Source: Theocolax elegans
Lineage: Eukaryota; Arthropoda; Insecta; Hymenoptera; Cerocephalidae
Length of the DNA: 64,000 nucleotides
NCBI GenBank assembly: GCA_026168455.1
Contig: CM047429.1
Coordinates: forward strand, 3,655,720-3,719,719
Direction: 5' to 3'
Made by a program: the position numbers and the translations under genes. Below are positions 11,803 through 21,713 of this stretch, one piece after another (the stretch's first letter is position 1; each line of letters begins with the position of its first letter). The notes below the pieces were generated by a model, which was given only the letters and a program-made list of their open reading frames with translations, did not search any database and was not told the DNA's origin.

Positions 11803-12452
11803 CACGATGGATACTTTAAATGCAGCAATGGGACTTTGAAATAGTGCATAAGAAAGGAGCCTTGCACTGTGTCCCGGACGCTCTTTCTCGTGCCATCAAC
11901 CCAGACCTCGACGAAGAAAAGATTGCCTCGTTCGAAGTAATTATGCCCTCGAAGATTTCCGGAGTGGAAAATTGAGGATGATATGCTATATCGTTTTACA
12001 AGAGGTAAACTCCTGGACTCTGTATCAGAACGAGAGGAAGGCTGGCGTCTTGTGCTACCCTTAGAGCAGAGGAACCGAGTTCTAGTAGATTCTCATTTCC
12101 ACCCAGCTATAGGGTCACATGGGAATTGAAAAAACTTACGAACGCGCTGCAAGAGATTACTATTGGCCAGGTATCTACCACGATACCCACCAATTTGTCT
12201 TACGGTGTCTGATATGTCAGAAATATAAGATGTCTCAAGCAGGTCCTCAAGGCTTATGATTTAAATTTGCCGTACACTTTCCTAAGGTGCGTAAGGCATG
12301 TCTGCTAAACTGGCACCAAATAATGACAGACCCTTTGAAGTTAAAGAAGTACTATCTCCAGTAGTTCTGAGACTAGAAGAGTCTGGTCGGAAACGGACCG
12401 AGGTACACACATCCGATGTGAAAAGATATGTACCACCTCGGGTTGCCATGTA
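11803..12452 (+). pseudogene. gypsy 1 RNase H end and integrase remnants
   Basis: Short matches remain in several frames: the RNase H end (FEIVHKKGALHCVPDALSRA, about 11840-11900), an integrase N-terminal stretch with its histidine region (about 12020-12120) and a C-terminal RLEESGRKRTEVHTSDVKRY segment (about 12370-12430). The integrase catalytic core is deleted between about 12260 and 12310. Confidence 0.65.
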
Positions 12453-12654
12453 AAGCGGTAGGAAAGACGCATCGACGTACGTGAGAACAGTCAGCGAAGG
12501 CTAGGCTTGGTGACTGAATGACACGTCAATATCATACGAAGCACGAAGAATCATTGAAGCAGCCTCCAATTAAAGAAAAGAAGAGAAACGTACAGCGCGT
12601 AGTCGTGGATAGATTGTGCCGTTCTTTCGACTCAGCCTTCCCGAGATAAGTAGA

Positions 12655-12670
12655 GTCTAAGGGGAGGCCT
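12655..12670 (+). other. Polypurine tract of gypsy 1
   Basis: The purine-rich string AAGGGGAGG lies immediately upstream of the LTR start TGTAACGG, the expected position for the plus-strand primer of an LTR element. Confidence 0.6.
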
Positions 12671-13375
12671 TGTAACGGAAATCGTCACAATCTATTCACG
12701 ACGAATAGAATATTTAAATTCGCGAATTGTAAGTCGTCGGAGCCTTTCGTATGTCAGGGCCAACCGACGACACTTATTTGTTTACAGAAATTAAGGGTAC
12801 AATTACGCGCGCAATAGTACGTAGGGATGAGAGCGCGAGAGTGTGTGTGTGTGTTTCCCACTCTCATGCCTTTTTCGTAAAATTAGACGATTGCCTAATC
12901 AGTACGTCCCGATCCGACGATCGAGCCGGACGAACTTATCCGATACCGATCGATTTAGAGTTTACGGCTAAGTAAAGGCGCGTGAGGCGCACAAGCCGTC
13001 GGTATCCGGATCGTCCTTGCGAGGTGAGCCGGGAGTGACTTGGTGTGGCACAGAGCCGCCTTTCACCACCGCATCCGACGTTGGCCTCCGTTGCCCAGGA
13101 GGCCACAGGGTCAAGGATCGGCTGGGCCATCCGCGGGGCGCATCCCGGTGAGTTTCGCTTATATTACCGCGCGTCCCCCCCTACCCCGAGTGTATGATTG
13201 TGTGTACATCGGGAGTGTATTCGGGTACGCCGGTACCCGAATAGCGCAGATCGGGGCCGAGTCAACCGCAGGCGAGGATCTCGATCCGGTCGACTCCCGA
13301 TACTTCCGCCCGCGCGAAAGTAACATTGTCGCGGCACGAGGCCTGGATGGCCAAATGTTCATACATGAAAATTAG
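12671..13375 (+). repeat. 3' LTR of gypsy 1 (start firm, end uncertain)
   Basis: The left edge TGTAACGG directly follows the polypurine tract and matches the TGTAACGG start of the solo LTRs at 39,409 and 58,350, although the rest differs. The expected terminal CCGTTACA is not seen, so the right end is approximate. A short (GT)n lies at about 12841-12854. Open frames inside it have no recognisable product. Confidence 0.55.
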
Positions 13376-13859
13376 TGATTTTATGAGGTTTATGAGGCAT
13401 AACTTACACCAGTGGTCTTGGCCAATAATATAACCGCCGCCATTCGAAAGCTCTCGAAAAATGTGATCTTTTAAACGGTGTTAGATCAAAATCGATCGTG
13501 GCTTGGTCGCCTTTTTTTGATATTCAATATTTACGGTCGTTCTATCTCTTCGAGATTTTAAAATTAAGAATTGTAACCCAGGTAGATAAGTTCTAAAGAT
13601 TATTTTGAACAAAAGTTGTTTGTAATGTTTTTTCAAAAAAATTAATAGATTTTGAGATAAATGGCTTTGAAAATAGAAATTTTTCTAAAAAATTGAAAAA
13701 TTTCCATTTTTCATGGTGGAATAACTCTTAGGCAATTTATTTTTAACACCTAAAATTTTTTTTCTATGTTCTGGAAGATGTTTCAAGCCTGTTCTCAAAT
13801 TTTGGAGCGATTTAAAATTTTCACCGAACCACTTGACCTGCAGTAGCCCATATATATAA
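13376..13859. other. No gene recognised
   Basis: AT-rich non-coding sequence with A/T homopolymer runs. I see no gene, RNA or clean repeat boundary. Confidence 0.5.
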
Positions 13860-13860
13860 A

Positions 13861-13889
13861 TGTGTGTGTGTGTGTGTGTGTGCGTGCGT

Positions 13890-13983
<94 letters not shown>
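13861..13983. repeat. (TG)n microsatellite
   Basis: About 60 TG units with a few CG interruptions near the left end. It creates spurious Cys/Val or His/Thr open frames on the two strands. Confidence 0.98.
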
Positions 13984-13985
<2 letters not shown>

Positions 13986-13989
13986 GGCG

Positions 13990-14138
13990 GAATATTTATT
14001 ATTATATATATATATTAAAATTGTTCTTTCAAGAATAGAATATATATTTATTTTCACCGTGCGCAATAAAAAGTTGTGACTATAACTTGAAAGAATGTGT
14101 ATTAGTTTATTTATTCTCGATAAAACTGATAAAATAAA
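13990..14138 (+). mobile_element. Helitron-like repeat fragment (5' part)
   Basis: This piece matches the sequence on the two sides of the Copia insertion (30,541-30,573 joined to 39,220-39,330), here uninterrupted: TTTCAAGAATAG..., then the CCGTGCGCAA block and AACTTGAAAGAATGTGTATTAG. It therefore serves as an empty-site reference for the Copia. The 3' part of the repeat is missing. Confidence 0.7.
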
Positions 14139-14211
14139 ATGTCACTAGCAACTGTTTCGTAATCCCACATCTTGGACTCACAGGAAAGTTCCGTTCCCGG
14201 TGGGGCAACAC

Positions 14212-14529
14212 TCACTTTTCTGGAACGTGGTTTCCTAATTTCCCAAAGTTCCTTACATACTGGAGGTTTGAGTGCAAGCTCTGACTTACATTCTCATCGT
14301 AGTCTGGAAACCATTGTATCTCCAGATTAATGTCTACACAACTAGTAAAACGACGCCAAAGGCGTTCGCGGCACTCCGACTCTACGCAATTTGCGTTTAA
14401 ACTTAAATATTTCAATCGGGCATACGTTGCCTTATTCGTCTCAAGTTTCTGCGTTTCCAGATGAATGTTCCTAACTATGCTTGATTCACGCATAAGCTGG
14501 GCCATTCGGGCTTCATAGCTGCTAGCCAT
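14212..14529 (-). CDS. Unidentified 105-codon ORF
   Basis: ATG to stop, 105 codons. The predicted protein is soluble and alpha-helical looking, rich in Arg, Glu and Leu, with no signal peptide, membrane segment or zinc knuckle. I do not recognise it. It lies downstream of the gypsy 2 pol on the same strand, so it could be a remnant of a third ORF of that element or of an unrelated gag-like gene. The separate ORF at 14,776-14,970 on the same strand may belong with it. Confidence 0.3.
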   Translation of the reverse strand: MASSYEARMAQLMRESSIVRNIHLETQKLETNKATYARLKYLSLNANCVESECRERLWRRFTSCVDINLEIQWFPDYDENVSQSLHSNLQYVRNFGKLGNHVPEK

Positions 14530-14775
14530 TATTTTCTTTGACTAACAGCACCCGATGTATAACGTCGGAAGAAGTACTCTCAACCGGGATTCCAGATGAA
14601 ATCCCTAGTCTTTCAAATATTTCGACAGTATCCAATTCTCAATTGGAAATTATTTTATTGGACTCACCACAATAAAATAATTATTACTTCCAAAGAATAA
14701 AACAAAATTTGGCAACGTATTAGTTACAATAAATTGTAAATTTACATCGACCAGTTAACCAACAAATATATTTCA

Positions 14776-14970
14776 CTAATCAAAAAAAGATTGTCTTTTA
14801 GCGAAATTTATTTCATCCTTAAAAGGACACCGTCGGGTTCCTAAACCTTCCTCGCTGGCCGTCTTTTTTCCTACCCAGTGTAATCGGGGTGGAAAATGAA
14901 TGGCCTTTTCGCCAGTTTGCACTTGGGTACAACATGTACCGAAATTTTGTATCTGTGTCGATTTATCCAT
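14776..14970 (-). CDS. Unidentified 64-codon ORF
   Basis: ATG to stop, 64 codons, with two adjacent Cys near residue 13 and several aromatic residues. No recognised domain. It is on the same strand as gypsy 2 pol (whose stop is at 15,276) and the 14,212-14,529 ORF. It could equally be chance. Confidence 0.2.
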   Translation of the reverse strand: MDKSTQIQNFGTCCTQVQTGEKAIHFPPRLHWVGKKTASEEGLGTRRCPFKDEINFAKRQSFFD

Positions 14971-15275
14971 GATTACTAGTTAAACTTGAGTTTTGAGTCT
15001 TATTTATACTTGTTTTGCAAAACTTTGCACCTTTCTCTTTTGAACAATATTCTTAGAAATTATTTGTTTTGATACCCAATTTCCAGAAATCTTCGTTATT
15101 TAGTTTTGATTTAACTTATAATAATGGTTATATATATATTAATTTTTCTTGGAATATATATTTTAAAAATCCTAAATTTATATAAAAATGTTTCAAATTT
15201 AATTCTATTTTATTTATAAAAAATTTTTGTTTTCTTTTCTTTATCCACAAAAATATTGTTAACTTTACAAAAAAA

Positions 15276-18200
15276 TTAATCTTCTTCTCTATAATATATT
15301 TTCATATTTGATACATGAAATTTTCCTCTTTCAATTTTTGTTATGGGATCTACTAATAAATATGTATCATATCCTAGTTTTTTCGCTATAATATACGGAC
15401 CTTGCGCAACAGGCATAACTTTTGCAGTAATTTTATTTTCATTTTCTGATATATTTAATGCTTTAATTAATACATGATCATTTATTTTGAATTCATAATG
15501 TTTCTTATTTTTATTCTTATTCTTCGCTCTATTAATTAAAAAATTATGCATATGTTTTCTTGCATTATTTAATTTTTCTTCATATGTTAATTCATTATTT
15601 TGTAAGTTTATATATTTATCCCATACACGAATTGGCTTCTTATTTAAAAATAATTCTATCGGTGTATAACCAGTTGTCTCATGTATTGTTTCATTTATTA
15701 TTTTTTGTACATAATCTATTTCTTTTGCCCATCCAGTGTGTTTTTTCAAAATAGTACGGTAAATTCTCCCTATTTCACGATGAACCCTTTCAATAATATT
15801 ACTTTGAGGATGTCTTATTGAAGAAAACATAGGTTTTATATCATTTTTTGTTAAATAATCTATCCATTTATTACTTGTAAATTGAGTACCATGATCTGAT
15901 AAAACAGCCTTAGGTTTCATAAATTTTTCAATATATTGATCTATTTTTCTAATTACGGATAACGTATTTGCTTTTTTCAACGGATATAATGCAACATATT
16001 TACTAAATACATCTATCGTTGATAAAATATATTTTACTCCCCCTATAGAAGTAGGTAAAGGTCCGTAAAAATCAATCGATAATATTTCACCAGGATTTTC
16101 AACAAGAATTGGTTGAAATTTAGAGTGATACTTAATCGTAGAATATTTACTTTTTTGACATATATCACACGGTTTTATATATTCACTAACTTTTTTTCTT
16201 AATTTTGGAACATAAAAAAATTCTAAAACCATTTTATATATTTTTCTTGGTCCTACATGACCATAAAATTCATGTAATAAAATTATAAATCTTTTCATTA
16301 TTTTTTCTGGAATTATAATTTTCAAATTATTTCGTGATATTTTACAAACATATTCATTTGATATAACATATTTTTTAGAATTTTTTGATTCTATTTCATT
16401 TATTATTTTATCAATATATTCATCCGATCTTTGTAATTTTTTCAAATTTTTAAAACTATCAATTAACTCTTTATCTATAGATTTTTTTATTATAGTTGCA
16501 ATTATTATTTCTGTATCTTTTAAATCGTTTGATTCATTTATATCTAACCGACTAAAATAATCAGCTGCTTTATTTTTATGTCCAGGTAAATATTCTGGTA
16601 TTATATTTAAATCTTGAATTGATAAATTCCATCTTCTTAAACGTGAATTTGTAAATTTACAATTTTGCAAGAATGATAAAGCTTCATGATCTGTTCTAAC
16701 TATAATCTTAGACGCACCCCTTAAATACGTATCCAATTTATGTAATGCCCAGACTATTGCTAACATTTCTTTTTCTGTTGTAAAATAATTTACTTCACTA
16801 CCTTTTAATGTACGACTAATATATGTTACTATTCGTTCTTCACCTTCTTCATCTAATTGTGATAAAATTCCGGCAATCGCGTAATCACTTGCATCCGTAG
16901 TTAATATATACGGTTTTTTCGGATTTACGAAATTTAATATTATCTTATCGTCAAATAATTCTTTTATTTTATCGAAAGCTTTTTGTTGCTCTTCCTTCCA
17001 ATCATATCTTATATCCTTTTTTAGTAGTTTGAGAAGTGGAATAGTTTCTTTTGAATAATTTTTTGCAAATTTTGTGTAATAATTTAGAAACCCTAAGAAA
17101 CTTTGTAATTCTTTAACATTTCTTGGCTCTTTAAAATTTTTTATAGTTTTAATTTTGTCTGGATTTAATTTAATCCCTTTACTGGTTATTATATTACCTA
17201 AAAATTTAATTTCTTGTTTAACTATATTTGATTTCGCAAAGTTTAATCTTAAATTACATTTTTCTAATCTATTAAAAAATATATCTAAATGTCGTAAATG
17301 ATCTTCAAAATCTTTTGACATTATAAATATATCATCTACAAATGATAATATAAAATCTAAATCGTGTATAGCTATATCAAGACCTCTTAATAATGCTGCA
17401 CTACTTATTTTTATACCAAATGGTACGACATTAAATTCATAAACCTTATTATCGCAAATAAAAGCAGTATATTTTTTACTTTCTTCCGTTAGCGCGATTT
17501 GCCAAAAACTATTTGATAAATCAAAATTAGACATAAAATCCCGATTTTTACATTGAATAAATATCTCTTCTACACCAGGTAGAGATTCATAATCATCTAC
17601 GAGTTTATTATTTAATTTTCTTGCATACAAACATATTCTTATTGATCCGTCTTTTTTAGGTACAATTACACAAGGATTTATATATGGGCTTGTAGATCGT
17701 CGAATAATACCGAAATCTAACATTTTTTCTACTTCCTTTTTCACTCTTTCACGATATGCTATAGGTATAGGATATGGTTTTGAATAATATGTTATTTCAT
17801 TACGTATTTTTAATTGATACTTGAAATCTAGAAGTTGTCCTGGGGTTCTTTGGAATACGGTTTTATATTTATATATTAAGTTTTTTAATTTATTTTTCTG
17901 TGTATTATTTAAAATTACACTAGAATTTATTTGATCATTGATTTCCTTTTCGGATATATCATAATCATAGTCTAAATTAGACGATTTATTGTTCCAATTG
18001 AATTCTAAATCTTTATTTTCTAGATCATCCTCAAATTCAATTGACATAGTTTCATACTCTTTTGAGTTTATTTGTATTTCATTAAATTTTATATTACCGA
18101 TCTTTTCCCCAACTTCGTATATAATTTCATTATTAACCGTATCAATTAACATTTTTAAAATTTTTTGAGAATCATAACCTAATATACAAGGTCTTATTAA

Positions 18201-18641
18201 TTTTGGTATTACTATAAATGTTAAATTTTCCATTAATCCACCTATATTTGTTTTAAGTAAAACTTGTTGCTTAATTCGTGTTGATTTTAAACCCGTTGCA
18301 CCTTTAATAATTTTTCCTGATATTGGTAATGTAGGTTTATTTTTGAATTGATTTTTATTTTTATTATAAAATTCTTCTGATATGCAAGTTATTTCACTCC
18401 CAGTATCTATTAAGGCATTTATTTCTATTCCTCCAATTTTTATATTTATTTCAGGGCATTTCTCAATTATTTTTTCATTTTTAACATTTTCATTATTTGG
18501 TTCAATATCATAAATTAAATCTTCACGAGGATCTTGAAATATTGTATTTATTTCAATGTTTTTAGGTTCTTGAATTTTTTCAGTTGTATTTTGTGTTTTT
18601 TCCTTATCCGAGTTACAAAATACAACTCTTTTTAGTTTCCC
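15276..18641 (-). CDS. gypsy 2 Pol polyprotein (protease, RT, RNase H, integrase), uninterrupted
   Basis: A single frame stays open from the frameshift heptamer at 18,641 to the stop at 15,276, roughly 1,120 codons. Domains in order: aspartic protease (ALIDTGSEITCIS, about 18,375), RT (the IRICLYARKLNNK block, FDLSNSFWQI, FVVDD-type block seen as SFVDD near 17,330), RNase H (LTTDASDYAIAGILSQL; TTEKEMLAIVWAL), integrase HHCC finger (HEFYGH ... CDICQKSK) and the D-D-E core (LSIDFYGPL, LSDHGTQF, NIIERVHRE). All catalytic residues expected for Ty3/gypsy are visible. The first internal ATG is at 18,233; I start it at the slip site because protease lies upstream of that ATG in the same frame. It is strongly AT-rich in codon use. 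Confidence 0.93.
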   Translation of the reverse strand, partial: GKLKRVVFCNSDKEKTQNTTEKIQEPKNIEINTIFQDPREDLIYDIEPNNENVKNEKIIEKCPEINIKIGGIEINALIDTGSEITCISEEFYNKNKNQFKNKPTLPISGKIIKGATGLKSTRIKQQVLLKTNIGGLMENLTFIVIPKLIRPCILGYDSQKILKMLIDTVNNEIIYEVGEKIGNIKFNEIQINSKEYETMSIEFEDDLENKDLEFNWNNKSSNLDYDYDISEKEINDQINSSVILNNTQKNKLKNLIYKYKTVFQRTPGQLLDFKYQLKIRNEITYYSKPYPIPIAYRERVKKEVEKMLDFGIIRRSTSPYINPCVIVPKKDGSIRICLYARKLNNKLVDDYESLPGVEEIFIQCKNRDFMSNFDLSNSFWQIALTEESKKYTAFICDNKVYEFNVVPFGIKISSAALLRGLDIAIHDLDFILSFVDDIFIMSKDFEDHLRHLDIFFNRLEKCNLRLNFAKSNIVKQEIKFLGNIITSKGIKLNPDKIKTIKNFKEPRNVKELQSFLGFLNYYTKFAKNYSKETIPLLKLLKKDIRYDWKEEQQKAFDKIKELFDDKIILNFVNPKKPYILTTDASDYAIAGILSQLDEEGEERIVTYISRTLKGSEVNYFTTEKEMLAIVWALHKLDTYLRGASKIIVRTDHEALSFLQNCKFTNSRLRRWNLSIQDLNIIPEYLPGHKNKAADYFSRLDINESNDLKDTEIIIATIIKKSIDKELIDSFKNLKKLQRSDEYIDKIINEIESKNSKKYVISNEYVCKISRNNLKIIIPEKIMKRFIILLHEFYGHVGPRKIYKMVLEFFYVPKLRKKVSEYIKPCDICQKSKYSTIKYHSKFQPILVENPGEILSIDFYGPLPTSIGGVKYILSTIDVFSKYVALYPLKKANTLSVIRKIDQYIEKFMKPKAVLSDHGTQFTSNKWIDYLTKNDIKPMFSSIRHPQSNIIERVHREIGRIYRTILKKHTGWAKEIDYVQKIINETIHETTGYTPIELFLNKKPIRVWDKYINLQNNELTYEEKLNNARKHMHNFLINRAKNKNKNKKHYEFKINDHVLIKALNISENENKITAKVMPVAQGPYIIAKKLGYDTYLLVDPITKIERGKFHVSNMKIYYREED

Positions 18642-19933
18642 GAATCGGTTTTATGGATTTGTATGCTTGAATCATTTTTTAAACTTACGTCTAGTACATC
18701 TATATTATTATAATCATTTTCATATTTTTTTTCATATATTGGTTTAATTATTTTTTTTATTGGTTTAACCGTTTCAATAGCATTTATCTCGGTTGAGTTT
18801 CTTTTATTTTCCCAAGATCTATTTTGTTTATTATATCTTTCAAAATTTTCTTTTTGTTTATATTTATCTTTATATTTATCATTTTCATTATATCTACTTG
18901 GTTGTTCAATTTTCTTTTGAGAATTATCATTTTTCTTTTCACGAATTTTATCTGCGTCAAAATCCGCTAGTATTTTAAATAAGTGACTTTTATTTTTTAC
19001 TTGTTGTCCCAAAATTGCATATCGTATTGATTTTTCAAAATGTTCACTAATTTTATTTACTATTTCTGTTTCAGAAAAATCCATATCTAATTCTTTTATT
19101 AAACCAAATATATATGTAGCATATTCTACTCTTGACCATTTATTATATTCATTATATTGACCAAATTCTACCTTTCTTTTTGCAGATCTTTGTAAAGTTT
19201 GATTCCAATATCTATCTTTAAACACTTTAATAAATTGATTAAATGTTTCTATTTCTGATTCTTGTATGTACCACCATTCTTTTGCTGAATCAGTTAATGA
19301 TTGTGATATGCTAGCACATATTTCATTAAAGTTTAAATTATAGTTATTAACATATTTTTCTAAATCGATTAAAAAACGCATTGGTCGTTCATAAGGCTGT
19401 CCCGAAAACTTTGGTAAATCAATTTTAATTTTAGGCATTGATTCAGTAGAATTAAATGTTTGATTATATTCAATTACTTTTTCATTTGATTCTTTAAAAG
19501 ATTTTTCAAGATTTTGTATTCTCTTATCATATTCCAATTCCATTTCTTTTATTTTATTTGAAAAATAATTTTTTAATTCTAAATATAAATCATCATTTAA
19601 AACTAATACTTTTAATTCATTATTTTCTATTCTCAATTTTTTAACTTCATTATTCACCATTTTTAAATTATCAGATAACACTTCATTTTGTTCTATTAAT
19701 TTTTGATTCAATAGATTAATATTTTCATTACATTCTTTTCTATAATTATCAATTACATCTATATTTTTATTTTGATTTATTCAATTTCTGTTTGTTTTTC
19801 ATATATTAACTTTAATTCTTCTGTAACAGCCTCCTCCCAAGCATTACGTTTTTTATCGATTTCAGTTGTTTCTTCATTATTAAAAGAATTTTGCATATTT
19901 AACAAATATATACTTGATTTTCTTTTTGCCATT
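18632..19933 (-). pseudogene. gypsy 2 gag, one frame break near the N terminus
   Basis: An ATG at about 19,933 opens a basic N terminus (MAKRKSS). A single-base difference near 19,780, relative to the second copy at about 20,500, breaks the frame, which then continues as an open 359-codon stretch to the TAA at 18,632. The protein has a long coiled-coil-like Lys/Glu/Asn-rich region and a capsid-like segment (LPKFSGQPYERPMRFLIDLE). I see no CCHC knuckle. The break may be a base-calling error because it sits in a short A/T run. Confidence 0.75.
18635..18641 (-). promoter_or_regulatory. -1 ribosomal frameshift site GGGAAAC at the gag/pol junction
   Basis: The minus strand reads G-GGA-AAC in the gag frame, a canonical X-XXY-YYZ slippery heptamer, directly followed by the gag TAA. 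Six bases downstream lies a short stem-loop (GAGTT...AACTC). Moving back one base joins the open pol frame exactly, so Pol would be made as a Gag-Pol fusion. Confidence 0.8.
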
Positions 19934-20858
19934 TTGAAAAATCTATATAATATAAATTCAATATCTATATATTAACAAACAAGTTTAAAATATTAATATT
20001 TAATAAAATTTTTATATAATTAATACTTTATGTTTGAATTTATTATTTAATCCAAATTTTATTTTTTCATTTAATGTTTGTTAAAATTTATATGCTTTAA
20101 CAAATTTTTTTTTTATTTTTATAACTTATATATATACCCAATTTTAATTTTAGGCATTGATTCAGTAGAATTAAATGTTTGATATATTCAATTACTTTTT
20201 CATTTGATTCTTTAAAAGATTTTTCAAGATTTTGTATTCTCTTATCTATTCCAATTCCATTTCTTTTATTTTATTTGAAAAATAATTTTTTAATTCTAAA
20301 TATAAATCATCATTTAAAACTAATACTTTTAATTCATTATTTTCTATTCTCAATTTTTTAACTTCATTATTCACCATTTTTAAATTATCAGATAACACTT
20401 CATTTTGTTCTATTAATTTTTGATTCAATAGATTAATATTTTTCATTACATTCTTTTCTATAATTATCAATTACATCTATATTTTTATTTTGATTTAATT
20501 CAATTTCTGTTTGTTTTTCATATATTAACTTTAATTCTTCTGTAACAGCCTCCTCCCAAGCATTACGTTTTTTATCGATTTCAGTTGTTTCTTCATTATT
20601 AAAAGAATTTTGCATATTTAACAAATATATACTTGATTTTCTTTTTGCCATTTTGAAAAATCTATATAATATAAATTCAATATCTATATATTAACAAACA
20701 AGTTTAAAATATTAATATTTAATAAAATTTTTATATAATTAATACTTTATGTTTGAATTTATTATTTAATCCAAATTTTATTTTTTCATTTAATGTTTTG
20801 TTAAAATTTATATGCTTTAACAAATTTTTTTTTTTATTTTTATAACTTATATATATAC
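19421..20858. repeat. 719-bp tandem duplication of gag start plus leader
   Basis: 19,421-20,139 and 20,140-20,858 are direct copies offset by 719 bp, differing mainly by single-base indels in A/T runs. The unit covers the gag N terminus and part of the untranslated leader. An intact element would have one copy, so this is a recent duplication or an assembly error. Confidence 0.9.
20246..20651 (-). pseudogene. Second copy of the gypsy 2 gag N terminus
   Basis: Two overlapping open pieces (20,651-20,433 and 20,470-20,246) repeat the first part of gag, from MAKRKSS through the start of the coiled-coil region, and are separated by a one-base indel near 20,440. They are the upstream half of the tandem duplication and lead nowhere except back into the second leader. 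Confidence 0.75.
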
Positions 20859-21085
20859 TATCCATATAATAATTATCAGATGTATCACCTATATATAACT
20901 ATTAGTGCGAGTGAGAAACATTTGACTCTCGGTATATTAACAGAGAGCGCGGTCGCATAGTCGTAATCACTATTTTTCTATAAATTCAATATACTACGCT
21001 GCTAAACTCTTAGACAAACGCGCGAAAATTAATTATCTTAAATTTTCTTAGTTTAAGTTTTCATTTGAGTTTTAATTTATTTATA

Positions 21086-21490
21086 TTATTTTATTTTTAA
21101 ATTTTCGAATTTTTTAGTTAAATTATTTTTTATATAACTTTCAATTAATACAACTCTGGTTGCTAATTGTACATGTTTTCCTTGAATGAATTGAATATTT
21201 TGTTCCGTTATTTCTCGAAAACTTGTTAATTCATGTTTTAGAAATCTATTTTGTTTTTCTAAAAGATCATTTTTATCTTTGATTGATTCTAAATGATTTT
21301 CCAAAATGTGTACCTTTTTAACTAATTTATCATAATTTCCAGCAATAAATTCTAATCCTTCTTTATATTTTAATAATAATGATTCTTGATCTTCAATTTT
21401 TTCCGCGTTTTCCAATACTAAATCATTTAATTGATATGTTAACGCGTACAAATTATTGTCAAAAATTGACGAATCATATCGATTGATCAT
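21086..21490 (-). CDS. Small coiled-coil ORF upstream of gypsy 2 gag
   Basis: 134 codons, ATG to stop, on the same strand as gag-pol, lying between the primer-binding site and gag. The predicted protein has heptad-like spacing of Leu/Ile with many Lys and Glu, consistent with a coiled coil over most of its length. No signal, membrane or zinc motif. It resembles the helical part of the downstream gag in composition, so it could be an extra element-encoded protein or an out-of-register gag extension. I do not recognise a family. Confidence 0.5.
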   Translation of the reverse strand: MINRYDSSIFDNNLYALTYQLNDLVLENAEKIEDQESLLLKYKEGLEFIAGNYDKLVKKVHILENHLESIKDKNDLLEKQNRFLKHELTSFREITEQNIQFIQGKHVQLATRVVLIESYIKNNLTKKFENLKIK

Positions 21491-21689
21491 TGTAACTCTT
21501 TTTGAATTTGTTTAATTATTACTATTAATATTGGTATATCCTATGATTAATTGCAAATACGTAATTCTACTTTTAAATTACAGTAGAAAATTTTGTACGT
21601 GTAAAATAAAATTTATCTAAGCATATGTACTCAATTTTTACAAAATTTTTATTTTAGAAATATATTTATATGTAATTTGATTTTTATCA

Positions 21690-21707
21690 GTCCCTGTCCG
21701 AGCGCCA
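21690..21707 (-). other. Primer-binding site of gypsy 2 (tRNA-Lys type)
   Basis: The minus strand reads TGGCGCTCGGACAGGGAC, complementary to the 3' end of tRNA-Lys(UUU) with two differences from the standard sequence. It lies upstream of the coiled-coil ORF and gag, as expected. The 5' LTR should begin a few bases to the right (about 21,711), but I could not match it to a second LTR near 14-15 kb. Confidence 0.6.
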
Positions 21708-21713
21708 TTTTGT

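Larger units (their letters stand above)
7112..13375 (+). mobile_element. Ty3/gypsy retrotransposon 1 (decayed, 5' LTR missing)
   Basis: Gag, protease, RT/RNase H, integrase remnants, a polypurine tract and an LTR start occur in the expected order on the plus strand. No 5' LTR or primer-binding site is visible before gag; the element begins at the LINE junction. Stops, frameshifts and deletions are scattered throughout, so it cannot be autonomous. Confidence 0.85.

Noticed and set aside
13821..14079. Open frames encoding poly Cys-Val or poly His-Thr
   Set aside because: They are translations of the (TG)n microsatellite.
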